Shown: one piece after another, positions 1-6,285 of the stretch
Position numbering within the stretch: the stretch's first letter is position 1
Layout: every line of letters begins with the position of its first letter
Assembly (NCBI GenBank): GCA_964564655.1
Contig: CAZMBO010000085.1
Span: forward strand, 1 to 6,325
Source of the DNA: UBA8687 sp964564655
GTDB taxonomy: Bacteria; Nitrospinota; Nitrospinia; Nitrospinales; VA-1
Length of the DNA stretch: 6,325 nt
Direction: 5' to 3'
Notes under the pieces: model-generated
What the model was told of the DNA's origin: nothing
The model's database searches: none
Seen by the model: the letters and a program-made list of their open reading frames with translations, nothing else
Program-made: the position numbers and the translations under genes

Positions 1-246
1 CTATCTCTATTGGCGGTATGGTTTCTGGTTTCTTTTGGAATGGCAATTTTGTTCGTCGAATTTTTAGATGACTTTCGTTTTTTTGGGTTTAAATTTGGTT
101 TTTGGATGGCACAACAAGGTTCCATCTATTGTTTTGTCATTCTTATTTTTGTTTATGTCTATAAAATGAACAAACTCGACCTTAAATATGGGGTGAGCGA
201 GGACAAAGACGATACCTCGCACCAAAATCCGGAGTCTGATAAATAG
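1..246 (+). CDS. DUF4212 sodium/substrate symporter small subunit (5' end outside window)
   Basis: This is the C-terminal part of a small two-helix inner-membrane protein of the DUF4212 family, the accessory subunit found beside VC_2705-type sodium:solute symporters. The frame is open from base 1, and the visible protein begins LSLLAVWFLVSFG. A TTG codon at 10 could be read as a start, but family members usually carry about 20 more charged residues before the first helix, so the true start probably lies left of the window. Helix 1 runs roughly over AVWFLVSFGMAILFV. A short loop with the family-typical GFWMAQQGS stretch follows, then helix 2 (IYCFVILIFVYVYKM) and a polar, acidic cytoplasmic tail ending near base 243. 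The stop (TAG 244-246) lies 2 nt before the large subunit start, so the two are surely co-transcribed and probably translationally coupled. The biochemical role of the subunit is poorly known; stabilising or modulating the large subunit is inference. Confidence 0.9.
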   Translation, partial: LSLLAVWFLVSFGMAILFVEFLDDFRFFGFKFGFWMAQQGSIYCFVILIFVYVYKMNKLDLKYGVSEDKDDTSHQNPESDK

Positions 247-248
247 CT

Positions 249-2027
249 ATGGATGTTCAGACTCTCACTTTTATTTTTGTTGGCGTAACCTTTCTCATTT
301 ATATAGGAATCGCTATCTGGTCGCGCGCCGGAACCACGGATGATTTCTATGTTGCCGGCGGTGGCGTTCCACCTCTTGCCAATGGCATGGCGACTGCCGC
401 AGACTGGATGTCTGCCGCATCTTTTATTTCGATGGCGGGAATCATCTCCTTTGTCGGCCGCGATGGTGCAGTGTATTTAATGGGTTGGACAGGGGGTTAT
501 GTATTGCTTGCGCTGCTTCTTGCCCCTTATCTTCGTAAATTTGGGAAATATACGGTTCCAGATTTTGTAGGTGATCGCTATTATTCCGATTTCGCTCGTT
601 TAGTTGCAGTGGTCTGTGTTCTCTTCGTTTCATTTACGTATGTAGCTGGCCAAATGCGCGGTGTCGGTATCGTTTTTTCCAGGTTTCTTGAAGTAGAAAT
701 TACTACCGGTGTTCTTATAGGAATGGGCATTGTATTTTTTTATGCGGTTCTAGGAGGGATGAAAGGAATCACATACACCCAAGTAGCCCAATATTGTGTT
801 TTGATTTTTGCTTTTCTGGTTCCAGCTATTTTTATTTCTATGTTGATGACAGGAACTCCTATTCCCCAATTGGGTTTTGGTAGCACACTCACCGACGGTT
901 CCAATGTATATATTCTGGATAGGCTTGACCAATTGTCTAAAGAGCTTGGTTTTGGAGCTTATACCGAAGGAAATAAATCTACTATCGATATGTTTTTTAT
1001 AACGGCGGCTTTAATGGTTGGTACGGCAGGACTGCCACATGTTATTGTTCGGTTCTTCACAGTTCCCAAAGTTCGTGATGCGCGTATTTCAGCCGGTTAT
1101 GCACTGGTTTTTATTGCCATACTTTATACAACCGCTCCTGCCTTGGCCTCTTTTGCACGCCTTAATTTGATCAATACGGTTAACAATGCAGAGTATAAAA
1201 ATACTCCATCTTGGTTTAAAAACTGGGAAGATACTAACCTTATCGCCTGGGTGGACAAAAATAAAGATGGAAAAATTCAATATTACGCCAATAAGGCCTT
1301 TACAGGAACGCCTGAGTTTTTAGATGAAAGAGGCCTGAATGGAGAAAGAAAAATCTCTAACCCTGTATCACCTAATTCCAATGAGCTCTATATTGATCGC
1401 GACATAATGGTACTGGCAAACCCTGAAATAGCAAATTTGCCAGATTGGGTTATCGCTCTTGTCGCAGCAGGTGGGCTGGCTGCCGCACTTTCTACAGCAG
1501 CCGGATTGTTGCTGGTCATATCCACATCTATTTCTCACGATCTTTTAAAAAAAATGTTTTTGAAAAACATTACAGATAAACAGGAGCTAGTCTTCGCCAG
1601 ATTCTCAGCAGCAGTTGCTGTTGTCATTGCCGGGTACTTTGGAATTCACCCGCCTGGATTCGTCGCACAGGTTGTAGCTTTTGCCTTTGGGCTTGCAGCT
1701 TCTTCATTTTTTCCGGTAATTCTAATGGGTATATTTTCAAAACGAATGAATAAAGAAGGTGCCATCGCCGGAATGATTACAGGTCTTACTTTCACCGCAA
1801 GTTATATCATATACTTTAAATTTATTAATCCGTCTATCAACTCTGCGGAAAACTGGTGGTTTGGAATTTCACCTGAAGGGATTGGGACTTTAGGAATGGT
1901 TTTTAATTTTCTTATTTCCTTTATAGTAAGCCGGGTTACCGCCCCTCCCCCGCAGGAGATAAAAGATATGGTAGATGATATTAGGATTCCCAAAGGTGCT
2001 AAAACCTCTTATCATCACCATCATTAG
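249..2027 (+). CDS. Sodium:solute symporter, SSS family, VC_2705-like large subunit
   Basis: This 592-residue polytopic inner-membrane transporter of the sodium:solute symporter family should couple sodium entry to uptake of a small organic solute. Relatives paired with DUF4212 are often linked to acetate or other short carboxylates, but the substrate cannot be read from sequence. The N-terminal helix is followed by the SSS core signature (DDFYVAGGGVPPLANGMATAADWMSAASF, residues about 31-59). The sodium-site region of the core appears as AAALSTAAGLLLVISTS at 411-427, with S415/T416 as likely ligands. About a dozen hydrophobic segments are visible. A polar loop at about 305-395 contains an EF-hand-like stretch, D336-x-N338-x-D340-G-x-I343, between hydrophobic blocks. 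The protein ends in four histidines. Start: ATG at 249 directly follows the small-subunit stop; GGAG at 231-234 is rather distant (14 nt), so coupling is likely. No CBS/DUF294 regulatory gene follows, although such genes often accompany this pair elsewhere. Confidence 0.93.
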   Translation: MDVQTLTFIFVGVTFLIYIGIAIWSRAGTTDDFYVAGGGVPPLANGMATAADWMSAASFISMAGIISFVGRDGAVYLMGWTGGYVLLALLLAPYLRKFGKYTVPDFVGDRYYSDFARLVAVVCVLFVSFTYVAGQMRGVGIVFSRFLEVEITTGVLIGMGIVFFYAVLGGMKGITYTQVAQYCVLIFAFLVPAIFISMLMTGTPIPQLGFGSTLTDGSNVYILDRLDQLSKELGFGAYTEGNKSTIDMFFITAALMVGTAGLPHVIVRFFTVPKVRDARISAGYALVFIAILYTTAPALASFARLNLINTVNNAEYKNTPSWFKNWEDTNLIAWVDKNKDGKIQYYANKAFTGTPEFLDERGLNGERKISNPVSPNSNELYIDRDIMVLANPEIANLPDWVIALVAAGGLAAALSTAAGLLLVISTSISHDLLKKMFLKNITDKQELVFARFSAAVAVVIAGYFGIHPPGFVAQVVAFAFGLAASSFFPVILMGIFSKRMNKEGAIAGMITGLTFTASYIIYFKFINPSINSAENWWFGISPEGIGTLGMVFNFLISFIVSRVTAPPPQEIKDMVDDIRIPKGAKTSYHHHH

Positions 2028-2144
2028 TGTTTAATTAATCCAAAAGGCTGGCTTGCGTTTACCACCGTCTCTTTCCAGTTTTTCTTTGTAAACCTTAATT
2101 GTTAGCATCGAGAACTTTGACTTAATTTCTGTGGGTCTGACCCG
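2028..2144. other. Convergent spacer between symporter and pheS
   Basis: This 117-nt spacer separates two stop codons that face each other. I see no gene in it and no convincing intrinsic terminator. On the plus strand a weak stem can be drawn (2043-2051 with 2075-2083, nine pairs including two G-U), but its loop is 23 nt and its U-run lies inside the stem. Right behind the pheS stop lies GGGTCTGACCC (2133-2143), a near-perfect small palindrome whose RNA stem would be only four pairs around a three-base loop. Transcription end signals for both operons are therefore unclear; Rho-dependent ending is possible. Confidence 0.5.
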
Positions 2145-3155
2145 CTAGAATTGTTTAAGGAAGCGAAGATCATTTTCGAAGAACAGGCGTATATCATTGA
2201 TGCCAAATTTGAGCATTGCAATGCGTTCGATGCCGAGACCGAATGCAAACCCTGTCCATTTTTCAGGATCGTAATCCACGGATTGGAAAACGGCGGGGTC
2301 TACCATTCCTGCACCGAGGATTTCTAACCACCCTGTTTGCGAACAGACTCGACAACCTTTGCCGTTACACATTACACATTGAATATCTACTTCCGCGCTG
2401 GGGCAAGTGAATGGAAAAAAACTGGGCCGAAAGCGGATTTGTGTATTCTTACCAAAAACCTCTTGAAGAAAAATATTCATGATTCCCTTCAAATGACTGA
2501 AGGACACGCCTTCGTCAACCATCAAACCTTCAATTTGGTGGAACATCGGTGTATGCGAAACATCTGAATCGCAGCGATAAACTTTTCCCGGCGCAATAAT
2601 GCGTAAAGGTGGTTCCCGATTTTCCATGACGTGAATTTGAACCGGGGAGGTGTGCGTTCGCAAAACAGTTTCATCTTCTATGTAGAAGGTGTCCTGCATA
2701 TCTCTTGCTGGATGGTCTTTCGGGATATTCAGTGCTTCAAAATTATAATAATCGGTTTCAATTTCAGGACCCTCTTCTACCTGGAACCCCAACCCAAAAA
2801 AAATGGAAGTGATTTCTTCCATTACCTGAGTGATAGGATGTAACGTTCCTGTTAACTCTTTTCTACCCGGAAGAGTTGTGTCGAAATTTTCGCGAGACTT
2901 TTTAAATGATTTTGAACCAAGACTTACATCCTTGTCGTTTATTGCCTGCTCAACATGTTGCTTAAGAAGATTTATGTCTTTTCCAAGCTTGGGCTTTTCT
3001 TGGGGAGAAGCGTTGCGCAACTCTTTCATCAACCCTTGGAGTTGTCCCTTTTTCCCTAGAAATTCTATTCGAATTTGTTCGAGTTGTTTGGAGTTAGAAA
3101 TGGACCCCATTCGGTAATCGAAATCTTGACGGAGTTTGTTGATGATTTCAATCAT
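2145..3155 (-). CDS. pheS: Phenylalanine--tRNA ligase, alpha subunit
   Basis: PheS is the catalytic subunit of the heterotetrameric class II phenylalanyl-tRNA synthetase, which charges tRNA-Phe in the cytoplasm together with PheT. At 336 residues it has normal length. An N-terminal coiled-coil arm (about 1-90) with EFLGKKGQLQ at 31-40 precedes the class II core. The core shows LRTHTSPVQ (165-173), the RIIAPGKVYR region (185-194), THTPMFHQIEG (202-210 area), motif 2 around FRPSFFPFTCPSAEVD (242-257) and motif 3 GFAFGLGIERIAMLKFG (302-318). An inserted Cys4 segment, C260-xx-C263-x4-C268-xx-C271, is present; many non-enteric bacteria have it. The start ATG at 3155 gives the expected N-terminus, and a weak GGA lies 7 nt upstream. 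It is the last gene of the thrS block, 67 nt after rplT. Unusually, no pheT follows: the next gene is convergent and unrelated. Confidence 0.97.
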   Translation of the reverse strand: MIEIINKLRQDFDYRMGSISNSKQLEQIRIEFLGKKGQLQGLMKELRNASPQEKPKLGKDINLLKQHVEQAINDKDVSLGSKSFKKSRENFDTTLPGRKELTGTLHPITQVMEEITSIFFGLGFQVEEGPEIETDYYNFEALNIPKDHPARDMQDTFYIEDETVLRTHTSPVQIHVMENREPPLRIIAPGKVYRCDSDVSHTPMFHQIEGLMVDEGVSFSHLKGIMNIFLQEVFGKNTQIRFRPSFFPFTCPSAEVDIQCVMCNGKGCRVCSQTGWLEILGAGMVDPAVFQSVDYDPEKWTGFAFGLGIERIAMLKFGINDIRLFFENDLRFLKQF

Positions 3156-3173
3156 TCATGTTTCCGACCGATA

Positions 3174-3188
3174 CCCCTCAAGGAGGGG
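3174..3188 (-). promoter_or_regulatory. C-rich hairpin just upstream of pheS
   Basis: In the transcript, CCCCTC-CTT-GAGGGG forms a perfect six-pair stem with a three-base loop, ending 18 nt before the pheS start codon. The right arm carries the purine-rich GAGGGG, which resembles a Shine-Dalgarno but is too far from the ATG at 3155 to act as a normal one. No U-run follows, so it is not an intrinsic terminator. It may affect pheS translation or mRNA stability, or it may be a fragment of a dispersed repeat; both are inference. Confidence 0.5.
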
Positions 3189-3222
3189 GGATGGTTTACT
3201 TCGCCGACGCGCTATTTAAAAC

Positions 3223-3579
3223 TTACGTGAGCTGCGCGCGGGCAGTTTCAGTCAAGGATTTAAAGGTTTTCTGATTATTAATGGCGAGATCAGATAAAAC
3301 TTTGCGGTCCAATTGAATATCTGCTTTTTTCAAACCGTACATGAATTGGCTGTAGTTCATTCCTTCAGCTCTGACCGCAGCGTTGATACGAGCGATCCAA
3401 AGTCGACGGAATTCACGCTTTCGATTTTTGCGATCGCGGTATGCATAACTGAGACCATGCTCAACAGCTTCACGGGCTTTTCGAAACGCGGTACTGCGTA
3501 CGCTCCGATAGCCTTTGGCCATTTTTAAAATTTTTTTTCGTCTTCTTCGGGAAACAGTCCCATTTACCGCACGTGGCAT
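3223..3579 (-). CDS. rplT: Large ribosomal subunit protein L20
   Basis: L20 is an early-assembly 50S protein that binds 23S rRNA and, in several bacteria, represses its own operon by binding a similar structure in the mRNA. The 118-residue product has normal family length and signature: the basic N-terminal extension MPRAVNGTVSRRRRKKILKMAKGYRS, then the conserved YAYRDRKNRKREFRRLWIARINAA block (about 46-69) and the GLKKADIQLDRKVLSDLAI region (about 83-101). The start ATG at 3579 is supported by a strong AGGAG (3589-3593) nine bases upstream. The unusually structured 76-nt spacer in front of it is a plausible site for L20 or other control. It lies in the standard order after rpmI. Identification is secure; autoregulation here is inferred from the family. 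Confidence 0.98.
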   Translation of the reverse strand: MPRAVNGTVSRRRRKKILKMAKGYRSVRSTAFRKAREAVEHGLSYAYRDRKNRKREFRRLWIARINAAVRAEGMNYSQFMYGLKKADIQLDRKVLSDLAINNQKTFKSLTETARAQLT

Positions 3580-3605
3580 TTTACAATTCTCCTTTTTTTC
3601 TTAAT

Positions 3606-3655
3606 CAACTGTTGCCAGTTGCTTCCCACCTAAGTGGGCCTCCCTCTCCAGAGGG
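3606..3655 (-). promoter_or_regulatory. Three tandem hairpins in the rpmI-rplT spacer
   Basis: Read along the transcript, three perfect stems follow each other immediately after the rpmI stop codon. The first is CCCTC-TGGA-GAGGG (3655-3642), which can add a T-A pair to close to a two-base loop. The second is CCCAC-TTAG-GTGGG (3638-3625), and the third is CAACTG-GCAA-CAGTTG (3621-3606), capped by a GNRA-type GCAA tetraloop. Only a few bases separate them, and the last ends 13 nt before the rplT Shine-Dalgarno. No U-tract follows any of them, so they are not intrinsic terminators. They could form a leader that controls rplT, for example an L20-binding mimic of 23S rRNA, a processing site, or an inserted palindromic repeat. 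Structure is seen; function is inference. Confidence 0.6.
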
Positions 3656-3850
3656 TTAATAGGGTATTAAAACACTAATACGTTTCGCATCGGAAGGTGC
3701 CATGATGCTAGGCTTACGCAAATTCCTTTTTCGTTTGGTAGTTTTAGTCGTCAAAATGTGGCTAGTGAAAGCGCTATTTTTACGAATTTTACCGGTGCCT
3801 GTTCTTCTAAACCTTTTAGCGGCCCCTCGGTTTGTTTTTATTTTTGGCAT
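3656..3850 (-). CDS. rpmI: Large ribosomal subunit protein L35
   Basis: L35 is a small, very basic 50S protein. The 64-residue product matches the family in length and pattern: MPKIKTNRGAAKRFRRTGTGKIRK at the N-terminus (the usual MPKxKTxxxAAKRFKxTGxGKxxR form), a central SHILTTKTTKRKRNLRK stretch, and a C-terminus ending in VLIPY. The start ATG at 3850 lies three bases after the infC stop, and GGAG (3857-3860) sits six bases upstream inside the infC end, so infC and rpmI should be translationally coupled. It is the third gene of the thrS-infC-rpmI-rplT-pheS block. Regulation with rplT is known in other bacteria; here the structured RNA lies after rpmI and not before it. Confidence 0.97.
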   Translation of the reverse strand: MPKIKTNRGAAKRFRRTGTGKIRKNSAFTSHILTTKTTKRKRNLRKPSIMAPSDAKRISVLIPY

Positions 3851-3853
3851 TAT

Positions 3854-4504
3854 TCACTCCGCTGAGACTTCTTCATTATTAGGCACTGCTGCTTTAGTTC
3901 CTAATTCTTCTGATGGCAATTTTTTTTCATTGGCATCCGTGTTTTTTGTTACTGCTGGCTTAGGAGCTTGTAGCTGAGTCCCTTTTTTCGTTTTAACATT
4001 TTTAGGGGCTAAGATCATAACCAGGGTACGACCTTCTTGTTTAGCTGACTGTTCGATAATGGCAATATCTTCTGTTTTCTCCGCGACCCGCTCTAAAACC
4101 CTCTGACCAAACTCACGATGAATAATTTCTCGTCCCTTAAAGAAAATAACAACCTTTGCCTTATCCCCATTTTCTAAAAATCGTTGGACATGTTTTAATT
4201 TAAAATCGAAGTCATGCTGATCGGTATTGGGCCGAAATTTGACTTCCTTAACATGTACAACTTTTTGATTCTTTTTTGCTTCGTGTGCCTTTTTGCTTGC
4301 TTTATATTTATGTTTGCCATAATCCATTATACGGCAAACTGGCGGGTTAGCATTGGGCGCTACTTCGACAAGATCCAAGCTCCGATCTTCTGCCATGCTG
4401 ATGGCTTCTTCGGTGGGAATGGTGCCGAGTGACTCTCCATCATCTCCGATGACCGACACTTCCTTGACTCGGATCATTCTATTAATGCGTTGTTTCTTGT
4501 TAAT
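3854..4504 (-). CDS. infC: Translation initiation factor IF-3, with AUU start codon
   Basis: IF-3 binds the 30S subunit, prevents premature 50S joining and checks start-codon/tRNA pairing. From ATG at 4477 the protein would begin MIRVKEVSVIG and lack the conserved N-terminal RIN segment. The same frame upstream reads I-N-K-K-Q-R-I-N-R before that Met, restoring the family form (RINxxIRxxEVxVI), and is closed by TAA at 4505-4507. The only sensible start is therefore ATT at 4502-4504, with AAGGAAAG nine bases upstream, giving 216 residues. AUU start codons are the known basis of infC autoregulation in many bacteria. The N-domain runs to about 70, a lysine-rich linker follows (KHKYKASKKAHEAKK), then the C-domain (VKEVKFRPNTDQHDFDFKLK to LVMILAPK, about 83-168). 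A polar tail of about 47 residues follows, longer than in the 180-residue E. coli protein. Confidence 0.93.
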   Translation of the reverse strand: MNKKQRINRMIRVKEVSVIGDDGESLGTIPTEEAISMAEDRSLDLVEVAPNANPPVCRIMDYGKHKYKASKKAHEAKKNQKVVHVKEVKFRPNTDQHDFDFKLKHVQRFLENGDKAKVVIFFKGREIIHREFGQRVLERVAEKTEDIAIIEQSAKQEGRTLVMILAPKNVKTKKGTQLQAPKPAVTKNTDANEKKLPSEELGTKAAVPNNEEVSAE

Positions 4505-4530
4505 TTAAAACTTTCCTTTTAAAAAATTAA
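4500..4530 (-). promoter_or_regulatory. AU-only hairpin holding the infC start region
   Basis: In the transcript the spacer directly after the thrS stop reads TTAATTT, TTT, AAAA, then GGAAAG, then TTTT and AAATTAA. The outer seven bases pair with the last seven and AAAA pairs with TTTT, giving eleven A-U pairs with a three-base bulge. The Shine-Dalgarno core GGAAAG sits in the loop and the AUU start codon in the right arm. Such a stem is weak because it has no G-C pairs, and chance is possible in AT-rich DNA, but the placement would expose the ribosome-binding site while masking the start codon. Confidence 0.4.
4511..4518 (-). promoter_or_regulatory. infC: infC Shine-Dalgarno that fixes the AUU start
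   Basis: AAGGAAAG in the transcript places its GGA core nine bases before the AUU at 4504 but 36 bases before the first ATG at 4477, which has no purine-rich site of its own. This spacing supports AUU as the start. Confidence 0.75.
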
Positions 4531-6285
4531 TCAATCCCCTGTGTCAATGGTCCGATTTGTAACGGCGTCATTAACTTCATTTAAAAACGTTTTCAAATCA
4601 AGAGTTCGCGTTTCTTTAGACCGTCGCCTACGGACACTTAAAGTAGAAGTTTCCACTTCTTTATCCCCCAAAACAACCATATAAGGGATCTTCTGTAACT
4701 GGGCCTCGCGTATTTTGAACCCAATCTTCTCATTTCGCAAGTCTTTTTCTACCCGAATTCCTGATTCTTCAAGCTCTTCGGCTATTTTATCAGCATATTC
4801 GGCATGATTATCGGTAATCGGCAATAAGATGATCTGAACCGGAGCCAGCCATAACGGAAAAGCGCCTGCATAATGTTCAATTAGACAACCAAAAAAACGT
4901 TCCAAAGAACCCATTAGGGCACGGTGAAGCATGATAGGTTGGCGGCGTTGACCATCCTCCTCAATATAAGTGATATCAAACTTTTCAGGAAGATTAAAAT
5001 CGACCTGCACTGTTGAAACCTGCCAATAACGATTCAAACTGTCCTTAATTTTAATGTCAATCTTGGGACCGTAAAAAACACCCTCGCCCGGGTCCACTTC
5101 AAATTCTAGATTCTTATTATTAAGCGCGGTTTCCAAAGCTTTCGTTGCAGACTCCCATCCACTATCCGAGCCAACATATTTTTCCGGACGTGTGCTTAAA
5201 TAAATTTTGTATTCATGGAAACCGAACGACTGCAAAACAAAAACAATGAGATCGAGAACCTTGGTGATCTCTTCTTCAATCTGTGACGGACGACAGAAAA
5301 GATGTGCATCATCCTGAGTGAAGCCACGTACCCGTAACAAGCCGTGTAAAACTCCTGAGCGCTCGTAACGATAAACCGTTCCTAACTCTCCGAAACGAAC
5401 GGGAAGGTCACGGTAACTTCTCAACTTGGTCTTATATATTTGAATATGGAAAGGGCAGTTCATCGGCTTCATGACATACTCCCTGCCTTCAACATCCATA
5501 TTCGAAAACATGTTTTCCTTATAGAATTCCGTGTGGCCGCTGGTTTTCCACAAATCTATTTTTGCCGCATGCGGACTAATGACCATCTCGTATCCGTGAC
5601 GGAGATGTTCTTTTTTCCAGAACTCTTCCATTAAATGACGAATGCGCGCACCCTTTGGGTGCCATAGAATAAGACCGGGTCCAATATCATCTGAAACCGA
5701 AAATAGGTCGAGCTCTTTACCCAGTTTGCGGTGATCGCGTTTTTTCGCCTCTTCTAATCTTTTGAGATAAAGACGTAATTCTTTTTCCGTATTCCAGGCG
5801 GTACCATAAATGCGTTGCAGCACCGGGTTTCTTTCGTCACCGCGCCAATATGCAGACGAAGTATGCAGCAACTTGAAAGCCTTAATTTTCTTGGTCGACT
5901 CGACATGCGGTCCACCACAGAGGTCACCCCAGTCTCCCTGCGAGTAAATCGTAACTGGTTCGTTGGGGTCGATCGATTCAATGATCTCGACCTTGAATAT
6001 CTCACCCATGTCACTGAATTTTTTTTTCGCCTCTTCACGAGAGATTTCACTACGCACGATGGGGATATCCGCAGCTGCAAGTTCCTTCATTCGTTTTTCA
6101 ATCTTTACAAGATCTTCAGGAACAAAAGCGTCCTTGCGAGAAAAGTCATAGAAGAAGCCATCTTCAATTACTGGGCCGATGGTGACCTGCGTGCCAGGAA
6201 AAAGTTCTTGAACGGCTTGCGCCATCAAATGTGCACAACTGTGACGAATGGTTTCAAGTTCGGTAGGATTTTTGTTAGGAATCAT
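4531..6285 (-). CDS. thrS: Threonine--tRNA ligase lacking the TGS domain
   Basis: ThrRS charges tRNA-Thr and edits mis-acylated Ser-tRNA in the cytoplasm. The 584-residue product begins almost directly with the editing (N2) domain: IRHSCAHL with H15 and H19, and D-L-C123-GGPH127 complete the HxxxH/CxxxH editing site. The class II catalytic core has zinc ligands C277 (in MNCPFH), H328 (in TQDDAHLF) and H454 (in MLHRALMGS), and motif 2 in the RFGELGTVYRYERSGVLHGL region. The anticodon-binding domain starts near LAPVQIILLPI (480). Typical bacterial ThrRS is about 640 residues, with a 60-residue TGS domain in front. Here TAA (6286-6288) stands in frame directly before the ATG, so the missing domain cannot be added by an earlier start. 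No clear Shine-Dalgarno precedes the ATG. It is the first visible gene of the operon, 26 nt before infC. Confidence 0.96.
   Translation of the reverse strand: MIPNKNPTELETIRHSCAHLMAQAVQELFPGTQVTIGPVIEDGFFYDFSRKDAFVPEDLVKIEKRMKELAAADIPIVRSEISREEAKKKFSDMGEIFKVEIIESIDPNEPVTIYSQGDWGDLCGGPHVESTKKIKAFKLLHTSSAYWRGDERNPVLQRIYGTAWNTEKELRLYLKRLEEAKKRDHRKLGKELDLFSVSDDIGPGLILWHPKGARIRHLMEEFWKKEHLRHGYEMVISPHAAKIDLWKTSGHTEFYKENMFSNMDVEGREYVMKPMNCPFHIQIYKTKLRSYRDLPVRFGELGTVYRYERSGVLHGLLRVRGFTQDDAHLFCRPSQIEEEITKVLDLIVFVLQSFGFHEYKIYLSTRPEKYVGSDSGWESATKALETALNNKNLEFEVDPGEGVFYGPKIDIKIKDSLNRYWQVSTVQVDFNLPEKFDITYIEEDGQRRQPIMLHRALMGSLERFFGCLIEHYAGAFPLWLAPVQIILLPITDNHAEYADKIAEELEESGIRVEKDLRNEKIGFKIREAQLQKIPYMVVLGDKEVETSTLSVRRRRSKETRTLDLKTFLNEVNDAVTNRTIDTGD

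Noticed and set aside
10..12. TTG at 10 as the start of the DUF4212 gene
   Set aside because: The frame is open to base 1 and family members have about 20 further N-terminal residues, so this is more likely an internal leucine codon of a gene cut by the window edge.
2043..2083. Possible intrinsic terminator after the symporter
   Set aside because: The stem has two G-U pairs, a 23-nt loop, and the U-run is consumed in the stem; too weak to call.
2830..3117. 95-codon plus-strand frame opposite pheS
   Set aside because: It is antisense to the conserved PheS N-terminal arm, with no ribosome-binding support or family resemblance.
3606..3655. Intrinsic terminator between rpmI and rplT
   Set aside because: None of the three hairpins is followed by a U-tract, and termination here would cut off rplT and pheS.
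3702..3977. Hydrophobic 91-codon plus-strand frame across rpmI and the infC end
   Set aside because: Its hydrophobic look comes from reading the antisense of Lys/Arg-rich ribosomal protein codons.
5754..6080. Open frame of 108 codons in another minus-strand frame inside thrS
   Set aside because: It overlaps conserved ThrRS sequence in an alternate frame, is rich in Arg/Ser as shadow frames often are, and has no recognisable domain.
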